A stretch of 64,000 nt of DNA from Elusimicrobiota bacterium (GTDB lineage: Bacteria; Elusimicrobiota; Elusimicrobia; FEN-1173), in contig JAEURZ010000011.1 of assembly GCA_016788905.1 (NCBI GenBank), positions 28,141 to 92,140 on the forward strand. The letters run 5' to 3'. Position numbers and translations under genes: made by a program. This document shows, piece by piece, positions 40,221 through 48,680 of the stretch. Each line of letters opens with the position of its first letter. Position 1 is the first letter of the stretch. The notes beneath the pieces were generated by a model that had not been told where the DNA came from, searched no databases, and saw only the letters and a list, made by a program, of their open reading frames with translations.

Positions 40221-42172
40221 GGATCCGGCGCGCGTTGTCTGTGTTGTTTGTCCTTGGCGCCGGGGCGGCGGTCGTCTGGGGGAAATCTTCCGGGAACACC
40301 ACCGCCAATTTCTTGAAAATGGGTGTGGGCGGGCGCGGGGTGGCCATGGGGGAAGCCCAAACGGCGGCGGTGGATGACGCCACGGCCCTTTATTGGAACC
40401 CCGCGGGGTTGGGGGATTTGACCCAAAAAGAGATCACCTTTATGCATCATAAATCCATACAAGGGATCTCGCAAGATGTCCTTTATTACGCTCGCCCAAC
40501 GGAATCCCTTGGGGTCTGGGGGGCCGGTGCGTCTGTTTTGCGGGTGGATGGGATCAAAAGATACGATGGCTCGGGACCTTCCATCGGAGACGTGGAGGCA
40601 TCGGACACCCTTTTGACCCTCGGATGGGCCAAACCGTGGGAGGATTTTCAGTGGTTTCCTGGGATTAAAACGGGGGTCAATCTTAAAATCCTCAATAAAA
40701 CGTTGGATACGGATTCGGCCATTGGGTATATGGTGGACTTGGGTTTTATCTACAAATGTCGAGGGGATTGGAACGAAGGGTTGCGTACGTCGATGGTTCT
40801 CCAGAATGTGGGAACAGGGCTTTCGTTTAATGGAGAGAATTCGTCTTTTCCAACGCAGTTGAAAGCCGGGGTATCCTACCCCCTCTTTGGGGATAATATG
40901 ACGGTGGCCGGGGATGTGGTTTTTCCAACGGACGGCAACCTGTTTTTTAATGCCGGGGCGGAATATTGGATTTGGGAAATCATGGCTTTTCGTTTGGGGT
41001 TCAAGGGCAATAATGATTTAGATTCGGGTCTGACTTACGGGTTTGGGATAGGGAATGAACGTTTGCACTTGGATTATGGATTTATTCCTTTTGGTCCCTT
41101 TGGCGACAGCCATCGGGTGAGTTTGAGCTTCCGTTTTGGGGAAGCCTACCGGCAAGTGAAAGTGGTTTCCCAAGTGGATGTGGCGTATAAGCGGGCTTTG
41201 GCCCGTTACGCCCAGGGCTACATGGTGGAGTCCTACATGCAGGCCAATCAAATTTTGGCGGTGGCCCCTTGGCATCGACCCGCTAAACTTCTCGCCAAAA
41301 GGATTGAAACGGAATTTAAACACATGGAGAGCGGGGCGCGCCAAGAACAATTGCAGGCCCAGGTGGATGACCATTTCGCGCGGGGGGAACAATTTTTCCA
41401 GGTGGACGACCTCCTTCGCGCGCGCCGAGAGTTTCACGCCATCCTGGCCCTCCAACCGGACCATATGGGGGCCAAAACCTATTTGAACCGCATTGACGAA
41501 AGGTTCCAAAGCCTTACGGAACGTTTTTACGATATGGCCCTCCAGGCCTTTGCTTCTCAAGACTTTGTCCAAGCGGGAGAATTGCTTGATCGGGTGCTCA
41601 AATTAAATCCGGATCATCTGGAAGCCCGCGATCTCTTGTCTAAAGTGGATCAGGTTCGTCAACAGGCTGAGGATTTTGCCGAACAAAAGCTTCGTCAAGA
41701 TAAAATTGTCCCTTTGGTTCAAAGCGGGCAGGCTTTCTTTCAACAAAAAAAATACGAGGAAGCGATCTTGAAGTTTAACGAGGTCCTTGCCATCGACACC
41801 ACGGACGCCGATGCGTTGCGTTTAAGAGATTTATCGAAAGAGCTTGCGGCCAAAGACGCCTACAATGAGGCTCTTCGCGCCGCACGGGATGGGGATTTGC
41901 AAACGTCCGCTGTGCTGGCACAAAAAGCGTTACGGTACAAACCCGACTATTCGGAAGCCCGGGAACTTCTTAAGACCGTGGGCCAGAAGCGGGCGATTGT
42001 CGATGAAGTTAAATCGAAAGAGCTCTATAAAAACTCTTTGGACGCTTTCCTCGCGGGGGATCCCCAACGGGCTTTTGAATTGGCTGTAAAAGCCCTCGAT
42101 CTTGACCCCCATAACGTGGAAGCTCAGCGGATGCGGGACCGTTTGGCCCAACGCGGAACGATTTCTCAATAA
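40217..42172 (+). CDS. PorV/PorQ-like outer-membrane barrel fused to TPR repeats
   Basis: A 651-residue protein starting with GTG in a 4-nt overlap with the preceding stop. A signal peptide (ALSVLFVLGAGAAVVWG) is followed by TTANFLKMGVGGRGVAMGEA and DATALYWNPAGLG, the hallmark of PorV/PorQ (UPF0164) barrels, with barrel strands to about residue 310. The C-terminal half is a series of TPR-like helices (YKRALARYAQGYMVESYMQA, ARREFHAILALQPDHMGAK, EAILKFNEVLAIDTTDAD, AFELAVKALDLDPHNVEA). PorV of the type IX system carries sorting-domain cargo across the outer membrane. The fused TPR domain would be periplasmic and could recruit partners. Co-translation with the FN3-like protein suggests it exports or anchors that protein (inference). 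Confidence 0.82.
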   Translation: MRIRRALSVLFVLGAGAAVVWGKSSGNTTANFLKMGVGGRGVAMGEAQTAAVDDATALYWNPAGLGDLTQKEITFMHHKSIQGISQDVLYYARPTESLGVWGAGASVLRVDGIKRYDGSGPSIGDVEASDTLLTLGWAKPWEDFQWFPGIKTGVNLKILNKTLDTDSAIGYMVDLGFIYKCRGDWNEGLRTSMVLQNVGTGLSFNGENSSFPTQLKAGVSYPLFGDNMTVAGDVVFPTDGNLFFNAGAEYWIWEIMAFRLGFKGNNDLDSGLTYGFGIGNERLHLDYGFIPFGPFGDSHRVSLSFRFGEAYRQVKVVSQVDVAYKRALARYAQGYMVESYMQANQILAVAPWHRPAKLLAKRIETEFKHMESGARQEQLQAQVDDHFARGEQFFQVDDLLRARREFHAILALQPDHMGAKTYLNRIDERFQSLTERFYDMALQAFASQDFVQAGELLDRVLKLNPDHLEARDLLSKVDQVRQQAEDFAEQKLRQDKIVPLVQSGQAFFQQKKYEEAILKFNEVLAIDTTDADALRLRDLSKELAAKDAYNEALRAARDGDLQTSAVLAQKALRYKPDYSEARELLKTVGQKRAIVDEVKSKELYKNSLDAFLAGDPQRAFELAVKALDLDPHNVEAQRMRDRLAQRGTISQ

Positions 42173-42233
42173 ATTTGTGTTTGTCTTGTTGACAGAACGC
42201 GTCATTTCATAGAAACTTGACAGGGACTTCCCC

Positions 42234-43499
42234 ATGAATCGATTGACTCCTCTGGTTTTGCCTTGTTTTGTTCTTCTTCTCTTGGGATTTCTTTCCCCTG
42301 GGAGAGCGGACACCCCTGTCGATATGCTTCAGAGCGCGTTGGACGCTTACTTTAACGGTCGATACGAGGAATCTATTCATTTCTTTGACGCCATATTAAA
42401 AGTGGACCCCAAGAACGTCCAAGCGCAAAAAGGGCTGAAAAACGCCCAACACAAAAGAAAAATCCAAATTCGGAACGATCGAAACCACGAACGACAAGTC
42501 ATTTACAGCGCGCAGAAATATTTTTCATTGGGAAAATATGTTGAAGCTTTTGATCGGGGACGAGAGATTTTGGGGCGTTCCCCTCATCTCCCTGACGCCA
42601 TGAAAATCATTAAAAAAATAAGGGCGAAGGAAGAAAAAATTCTTCGTAAAGCGAAGCCACAATCAAGCGCCTTTTATGAGGCACAAGGCGATTTGGCCTA
42701 TATGGATGGAGATTGGTTCAAAGCGGTGGACGCGTGGGAAAAAGTGCTGGTTTTTAATAAAGACAGGGCCGATCTCCTTCAACGATTGGAAGTGGTCAAA
42801 AAGAAATTGGCTGAAGAACAACGAACGGAACGGATTCAAGTCACCCTGGATCTTGCCCGGGCCCATATTCAAAAAGGATTGTACCCCGATGCGGTTCAAG
42901 TGTTAGGGGATCTCCTTCGTTTGGATCCGACCAACGCGGAGGCGCGAATGATGCTGAACGACGCGCGTCGTTCAGCGCGCTTGGCCTATCAGGTTCAAAT
43001 GGACGGTCGGGTTCAAGAACTGAATCAGAAAGCCATGGATGCTTTTTCCTTGGGTCGTCGAAAACAAGCCTTAACCCTCTTTTTGCAATCTTTGGAAATC
43101 GAACCGGGAAATCGTTTGGCTCAAGATTACAAAGAACGAATTCTCGGTTTGGATCCTTCTTTGCTTGACGCACAAAGTCTCGCGCCGCGGGGCGCTTCCA
43201 ATGATTTTTCTGAAGCCAAAACGTTTCTCCAGACAGACCGTTTTGTGGAGGCGATTGAAGTTCTTGAAAGAATTTTGGTTAAGAATCCTAACGATTTAAA
43301 GGCGGATCAACTTCTCGCTGACGCTCGAGGAAAACAAAGGGACATCACCGAAAAAACATATCGAGAGGCTCTGACTTCTTATGCTCGCGGGGACCGCGCG
43401 GAGGCTCTGAAGAAACTTCAAGAGTGTCGTCGTTTGGACCCCCAATTTGTGAGAGCCAAGCAGGCCTTAATAAAAATGATGCAAGAGGGAAACGAATGA
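42234..43499 (+). CDS. Periplasmic TPR-repeat protein
   Basis: A 421-residue protein. A signal peptide (LTPLVLPCFVLLLLGFLSPGRA) could be either type I or lipoprotein-like, but no clear lipobox is present. The rest is TPR-like: YFNGRYEESIHFFDAILKVDP, AYMDGDWFKAVDAWEKVL, GLYPDAVQVLGDLLRLDP, LGRRKQALTLFLQSLEIEP, TDRFVEAIEVLERILVKNP and ARGDRAEALKKLQECRRLDP. Such proteins scaffold complexes. It resembles the TPR half of the previous gene product. A TTGACA at 42189-42194 in the 61-bp gap may mark a promoter, with only a weak -10. Its stop overlaps the next start (ATGA). Confidence 0.82.
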   Translation: MNRLTPLVLPCFVLLLLGFLSPGRADTPVDMLQSALDAYFNGRYEESIHFFDAILKVDPKNVQAQKGLKNAQHKRKIQIRNDRNHERQVIYSAQKYFSLGKYVEAFDRGREILGRSPHLPDAMKIIKKIRAKEEKILRKAKPQSSAFYEAQGDLAYMDGDWFKAVDAWEKVLVFNKDRADLLQRLEVVKKKLAEEQRTERIQVTLDLARAHIQKGLYPDAVQVLGDLLRLDPTNAEARMMLNDARRSARLAYQVQMDGRVQELNQKAMDAFSLGRRKQALTLFLQSLEIEPGNRLAQDYKERILGLDPSLLDAQSLAPRGASNDFSEAKTFLQTDRFVEAIEVLERILVKNPNDLKADQLLADARGKQRDITEKTYREALTSYARGDRAEALKKLQECRRLDPQFVRAKQALIKMMQEGNE

Positions 43500-45373
43500 A
43501 TACGAACTTAAGAAACAGAGGGTTGCTTTGGGTTGGTCTCTTGTTGTTGGGAGGGCCCTTCCTTTTTGCCGAAAAGATTACAGACAATGAAATTGAAAGT
43601 GTGAGTGTCCAGGGCGTCGGTCAATTCGGGAAAATTATTATTCAATCGACTCGGCCCCTCAAATTTCGGGAGGTGGCGGAAAAAGGTATGGGGTTAACAC
43701 TTTTTATGATGGAACCGGTGTTGTGCCGCCGGCCCGCGATTGAGCGGACTTTTAGCGAAAGCGTCAGCGAGATCCGATACGGCTACAAAGGGGGGGGGGC
43801 TCCCGAATCTGGGGAAGACGCTCGGCCTCTGGAACTGATTCGGTTGGTGTTCAAGCAGCCGACCGTCACGAAAATTGTTCAGCAGGAATGGGTTTTGGCC
43901 GTGGAACTGAGCCCGGCGGCTGAAGGGAGCCGTTCACTTGGTTCATCGGAAGAGCTCCCCGCGGATCGTGCCGGAGCTGAGCCGATGAGGGACACGCGGT
44001 TGGTGTTGCCCAAAAGCCCTATCCTTAAAGATTTTTTGAACGTGGGGTTGGCCAATCATATGCCTCTCCGGGTGGCGGAGGAGGAGTTGCGTGTTGCCCA
44101 TGTCCGTTATCTCGAAGCCATGCGAAACCTTCTTCCGGCGATGACATGGAAATACAGTGAATCGGATGGGACGTTGTTTGAAGATAACCTGGTGTCCACT
44201 GACGATACAAAGTTTAAACGGAAGGAAATGGGGTTGGAGCTGGGGGTTCCTCTCTTTCATAGTGGGCAAAATTATTTCAATTTCAAATCGGCGGCAGCAC
44301 AGAAAGTCGTGGCCCGTGAGAATGTGAGAAAGGTTCGAGGAGAAATCACCTTCGAAATTGTTCGAGCGTATTACAATTTGATTCGGTCCCAACGGGCTGT
44401 TCAGGCGAGGAAGGAGTTAAGCCAGAGGTCTGAGAAAGTTATTGAACTGGCACGCAAAAAGAAACAATTGGGGTTGATCACTCAGTCGGATTTCCTGGGG
44501 GCGGATTCCCTTTACAATCAGGGCTATTACCGGCTTCTCTCCGATGAAAAAGATCTGGAAATCGCGCGGCTCAAAATGGCGGGTTTTTTAAACATTGCGG
44601 ATTCACTGCCCACTCTCTTGAACGACCCTGTTGATGCTGTGGATACGCAGCGGTTGGTTGAATTGTCTGTTCCCCCGGAGTCTTTAATCAAAACCGCTTA
44701 TGAACATCGTCCCGAGTTTCGGGTGGCCGAATACACGGCTCTGGCGCAACGGTATGGGTATCGAGCCGCTTGGGCTCAGAATTTATTGAGAGTGGATGGC
44801 ACCTATTTCACCGGGACCGCCGGGGGGGCCTTTGAAGATCAGCCGTTGGAGATGGGGCACAGTTGGAACGCGGGGGTGCAAGCCAGTCTGTATTTCGGGG
44901 GGAGTACCGTGCGTGCCGCGGCGACCAATGAGCACACGGTTCCCGACTATTCAGAGACCACCGCTACCGATGTGAAAGGGAAAACCGCCAGTTTCAGTTT
45001 CTTGGATTCGCTGAAAAGTGCGGGGGATGCCCGACAAGCCCGCGCGTCTCGGGACCGGGCGATCCATGAGCGGGATCAGGCCCGGCGTGATGTTCAAGTG
45101 GATGTCCGTGAAGCGTATTACAATATCCAAAAGGGGAAAATTCAAATTCGTGGAGCCCGTTCGGAATTTGAATACCGGGAAAAGGAATTGGACATTACAC
45201 GACAAAAAGAACGGATGAATATGGTGGAGCCTCGGGAAACCCTTGCGGCGGAAAATTCATATGGGGACGCCGTGGCCAATTACGAAGAGGCCCTTTCTTT
45301 TTATCAAATTTCTTTAGCGGGACTTGAGCGGGCGGTGGGTGTTCCGCTCAAAGATATTCCCGAGTTTCGGTAA
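43496..45373 (+). CDS. TolC-family outer-membrane efflux protein with N-terminal AMIN-like domain
   Basis: About 625 residues. The signal peptide (GLLWVGLLLLGGPFLFA) is followed by a domain of about 120 residues (ESVSVQGVGQFGKIIIQSTRP, then LTLFMMEPVL and WVLAVELSP) that matches the AMIN pattern, a peptidoglycan-binding/targeting domain of secretins and amidases. The remaining 450 residues are a TolC/OEP tunnel protein: KSPILKDFLNVGLANHMPLRVAEEEL, LEAMRNLLPAMTW, FEIVRAYYNLIRSQRAVQAR, VQVDVREAYYNIQKGKIQI and YEEALSFYQISLAGLERAVG. A G10 run at 43790-43799 lies between the domains. It is followed 9 bp later by two RND pump genes and would be their exit duct. ATG 43496 in ATGA overlap was chosen over an upstream ATG because the signal peptide begins there. 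Confidence 0.85.
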   Translation: MNTNLRNRGLLWVGLLLLGGPFLFAEKITDNEIESVSVQGVGQFGKIIIQSTRPLKFREVAEKGMGLTLFMMEPVLCRRPAIERTFSESVSEIRYGYKGGGAPESGEDARPLELIRLVFKQPTVTKIVQQEWVLAVELSPAAEGSRSLGSSEELPADRAGAEPMRDTRLVLPKSPILKDFLNVGLANHMPLRVAEEELRVAHVRYLEAMRNLLPAMTWKYSESDGTLFEDNLVSTDDTKFKRKEMGLELGVPLFHSGQNYFNFKSAAAQKVVARENVRKVRGEITFEIVRAYYNLIRSQRAVQARKELSQRSEKVIELARKKKQLGLITQSDFLGADSLYNQGYYRLLSDEKDLEIARLKMAGFLNIADSLPTLLNDPVDAVDTQRLVELSVPPESLIKTAYEHRPEFRVAEYTALAQRYGYRAAWAQNLLRVDGTYFTGTAGGAFEDQPLEMGHSWNAGVQASLYFGGSTVRAAATNEHTVPDYSETTATDVKGKTASFSFLDSLKSAGDARQARASRDRAIHERDQARRDVQVDVREAYYNIQKGKIQIRGARSEFEYREKELDITRQKERMNMVEPRETLAAENSYGDAVANYEEALSFYQISLAGLERAVGVPLKDIPEFR

Positions 45374-45382
45374 CCTTTCCCC

Positions 45383-48300
45383 ATGAGTCTCGCTCAATTC
45401 GTCGGTCGCCGGCCGGTTACCGGCGCGATGTTCTACACGGCCGTCGCTTTGATGGGGGTTATCTCGTGGTTTTTTACACCGCGGGAACTTTTTCCGTCCA
45501 TCTCTTTCCCTCAACTTCTGGTTATAACGCGGTACGGAAACGCCGCGCCCGAAGAAATTGAAAACCTGGTTACGAAAGTGATCGAAGAATCCGTTGGAAC
45601 CGTGCCTAATCTTAAACGCGTGCGGTCTATCTCGAAAGAAGGGATCTCCCTTGTCACCCTGGAGTTCAATTGGGGGGCTGACATGGGGTTTGCCCATTTG
45701 GCGGCGCGGGAAAAACTGGACCAAATTAAAGACCGATTGCCTTCCGAGGCCGAAGACCCCATCATCAACCGAGTGAACCCCTTCGCCCAACCCATGATGA
45801 TTTACTCGGTCAGTGGATCTCAACCCATGCGGCAATTAACGGAGCTGTCCAAGCAGGTTGTTAAGCAGCGGCTTGAAAAAGTGACTGGAGTGGCTTCCGC
45901 GACTATTTCCGGTGGGGAGGAACGAGAGATTGTGGTTCAGGTGGATCGCCAGCGGATGGAATCTCAAAATATTTCCCTGACGATGGTTTCGGATACCCTG
46001 AAAGATTCCAACTTAAATTACCCCGCGGGGACGGTTCCCGGTAAATTTTATGAATACATTATAAGCACAAAGGGGGAATTTAAGAACATCAACGAAATTA
46101 AACGTATGCCTATTCGTGTGGATCGGGCGGAAGATTACGAGCGAACGCGGGATCCCGAAAAAGATCGGGATCGGGAACACCGGGCCAAGGACCACCGGCT
46201 CATGCGCTTGGATGGCGTGGCGGAAGTGGTGGACACCCTCAAAGAAAAAACAAGTTTTTCTCGGTACAATGGCCGAGAAACGATTTCTATTTCGTTACAA
46301 AAACAAGCGGACGCCAACACCCTTTCCACCGCTGTTCGCGTGCGATTTGCCATGGAAGAATTGAGCGCCGTTTTAGAACCCAAGGGGATCAAATTGGAAC
46401 TGGTGTATGACGAATCGGTTTTTATTCGTAAGGCCATTAATGGGGTCACTCTGGATGGGCTGGTGGGGGGCGTCCTGGCGTTCCTTGTCCTTTATTACTT
46501 TCTGAAAAGTTGGCCCATTTCGATTATTGTGGCTTTGTCCATCCCTGCCTCAACTCTTTTTACCTTTACCGGAATGTTTCTCAATAAAATTTCTATCAAC
46601 ATGCTCTCGTTGGCTGGCTTGGGCCTGGGCATTGGTGCCATGGTGGACAACTCGATCGTTGTGGCAGAGAATATTACGCGCCATCGGCTTGTCTTAGGGA
46701 AAGGGGTGGTCCAGGCGGCTGTGGAGGGGACCGATGAGGTGGCCCCTTCCATGATTACCTCGGCCCTCACGAACGTGGCGGTGTTGGTTCCGTTACTTTT
46801 CGCTAAAGGCGTGGCTCAATTGGTTTTTCGCGACATGTTTTTTATTGTGGCCTGCGCGTCCTTTGCGTCGGTTTTTGTTTCCATTACCTTGGTCCCTCTG
46901 ATGACCGCTCACCCCCTATCGTTCGACGTGTTACGACGGTTGTTGGGGACGAAGAGTGCGGAGCCTGAGCCCCAAAAAACGAACCGATTTTTTGGGGGCG
47001 TGTCCCGGTGCTGGAAATGGTTTACTTCCGGGATATCGGATGCGGCTCTCCAGCGGTTATTGGAACGGTATCGGCATGGTTTACAATGGGCGTTGGATCA
47101 TCCCAAAATGACCACTCAGATTGTCCTGGTCGTGGGGGTATTGAGTTTGGGAATGTTGGCGGTGCAGGACAAAGTGTTTATGCCCAAAATAGACCAAGGG
47201 CAGTTTATTCTTAAGCTTCAAATGCCGGTGGGGACCCGGCTGGAAAAAACCAACGAAGTCGCTCTCAAAATGGAAACCATTCTTCGGTCCGTGCCAGGGT
47301 TTAAAGAATCCACGGTGAATGTGGGGTCCAACAATGTGGACGCGGTGGATGCTTTGGGCAATCATCAGGCGCAGGCCATCGTCAATTTGGATCGTCACTT
47401 GATTTCTACCGACGAATTTATCGACCTCCTTCGAGCGGCGTTGGAAAAGGAAGATTTAAAGGGAGGGGAGGTCCAATACATCCTTCAAGACAGCGTGCTC
47501 TCCTCAGCTTTTGAAACTTCGGCGCCTGTTGTGGTCGAAATAAAAGGGCCGGACATGGTGATCCTTAAAAAGATGTCGGAGGATATTCTTAAAGATTTAT
47601 CGGGAATTCGCGGTGTGTTTGGAGCCAAGACGAGTTTGGCCCTCCCTTCCACGGAAACACGTGTGGAAGTTGATAAGGTGAGTGCCGCATCTTATCTCCT
47701 TTCCGTCACTGAAATCGCGAGGACGGCGTTGATTGGAATCAAGGGGTTCGTGTCCACCACGTACAAAGAGGGGGGGCAGGAGGTGGATGTTCGCGTTCAG
47801 TTAAGACCTGAGGACCGGGGGAGTTTGGATGATATCCGCCGCCTGACCATCCAGAATCGTGACGGTCTGGCCATCCCCCTTTCGGAACTTGCCCATTTGC
47901 GAACCGCTCAGGGGCCCAGTGAAATTAAACACATCGACCAACAACGCGCCATCGTTCTCTCGGCGCACATCTCTAAACGTTCGACCCGGGACGTCATGAG
48001 TGACGTTAACGTTGCTTTGGAGCCCTACCGCCAATTTACGGATTACCAGGTGGATTTGACGGGGGAAAGTCGCCAGATGAAGGAATCCTTTGGGGGGTTG
48101 CTCATCGCCATGGTTCTGGCCACGGCCCTGGTTTACATGATCATGGCCGCTGAATTTGAATCGCTCTGGCACCCGTTCTTGATTATGGTGACCATCCCCT
48201 TCTCTGTTGTGGGAGTGGCGATTTCTCTGTTTGTCACTCAAACGCCGATCAGTGCCCCTGTTTTTTTGGGGATGATTCTTTTGTTCGGTAGTGTGGTGAA

Positions 48301-48643
48301 CTACGGGATTATTTTGATTGATTTTATCAATCAACTGAGGCGAGAAGGCGAGTCGCTCCATTCCGCTGTCATGAACGGGTGCGTGACCCGCCTTCGGCCG
48401 GTCTTGATGTCTGCCTTGACAACCATATTGGCTGTCCTTCCATTGGCGTTGGGACTCAGTGAAGGGGGGGAACTCTCTTCCCCGATGGCTGTGGTGACGT
48501 TCGGTGGGTTGGGTGTGTCGGTGCTGCTTAGTCTTTTCGTTGTGCCGTTAATTTATTTTCATTCCGAGCGTTGGCGGGAACGGCACGCGCCCGTCTTGGC
48601 TGAGGGAGAAGTCCTTCCGGAAAACCCTCACCTTGGGGTGTGA
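45383..48643 (+). CDS. RND multidrug/solute efflux pump, first of tandem pair
   Basis: A 1086-residue inner-membrane RND protein of the HAE1/AcrB type with 12 transmembrane segments in two halves. It opens with FVGRRPVTGAMFYTAVALMGVISW. The TM4 proton-relay motif is GAMVDNSIVVAEN: Asp422 is kept and the second Asp of AcrB is Asn423. TM10 reads SVVNYGIILIDFIN, with Val where AcrB has its relay Lys, as in many non-proteobacterial pumps. A very charged insert (about residues 246-272) interrupts the first porter region. No adaptor gene is adjacent. The second pump gene follows after 37 bp, which raises the possibility of a mixed trimer like MdtBC. Confidence 0.92.
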   Translation: MSLAQFVGRRPVTGAMFYTAVALMGVISWFFTPRELFPSISFPQLLVITRYGNAAPEEIENLVTKVIEESVGTVPNLKRVRSISKEGISLVTLEFNWGADMGFAHLAAREKLDQIKDRLPSEAEDPIINRVNPFAQPMMIYSVSGSQPMRQLTELSKQVVKQRLEKVTGVASATISGGEEREIVVQVDRQRMESQNISLTMVSDTLKDSNLNYPAGTVPGKFYEYIISTKGEFKNINEIKRMPIRVDRAEDYERTRDPEKDRDREHRAKDHRLMRLDGVAEVVDTLKEKTSFSRYNGRETISISLQKQADANTLSTAVRVRFAMEELSAVLEPKGIKLELVYDESVFIRKAINGVTLDGLVGGVLAFLVLYYFLKSWPISIIVALSIPASTLFTFTGMFLNKISINMLSLAGLGLGIGAMVDNSIVVAENITRHRLVLGKGVVQAAVEGTDEVAPSMITSALTNVAVLVPLLFAKGVAQLVFRDMFFIVACASFASVFVSITLVPLMTAHPLSFDVLRRLLGTKSAEPEPQKTNRFFGGVSRCWKWFTSGISDAALQRLLERYRHGLQWALDHPKMTTQIVLVVGVLSLGMLAVQDKVFMPKIDQGQFILKLQMPVGTRLEKTNEVALKMETILRSVPGFKESTVNVGSNNVDAVDALGNHQAQAIVNLDRHLISTDEFIDLLRAALEKEDLKGGEVQYILQDSVLSSAFETSAPVVVEIKGPDMVILKKMSEDILKDLSGIRGVFGAKTSLALPSTETRVEVDKVSAASYLLSVTEIARTALIGIKGFVSTTYKEGGQEVDVRVQLRPEDRGSLDDIRRLTIQNRDGLAIPLSELAHLRTAQGPSEIKHIDQQRAIVLSAHISKRSTRDVMSDVNVALEPYRQFTDYQVDLTGESRQMKESFGGLLIAMVLATALVYMIMAAEFESLWHPFLIMVTIPFSVVGVAISLFVTQTPISAPVFLGMILLFGSVVNYGIILIDFINQLRREGESLHSAVMNGCVTRLRPVLMSALTTILAVLPLALGLSEGGELSSPMAVVTFGGLGVSVLLSLFVVPLIYFHSERWRERHAPVLAEGEVLPENPHLGV

Positions 48644-48680
48644 CCGCGTGGATCTTTCCCAGCGTTTTTAATCGATCCTC

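Noticed and set aside
41950..41965. A TCTTAAG-like sequence within the PorV-TPR gene, as a further activator box
   Set aside because: Only one half-site is present, with no second repeat at 11 bp and no -10, and it lies inside coding sequence.
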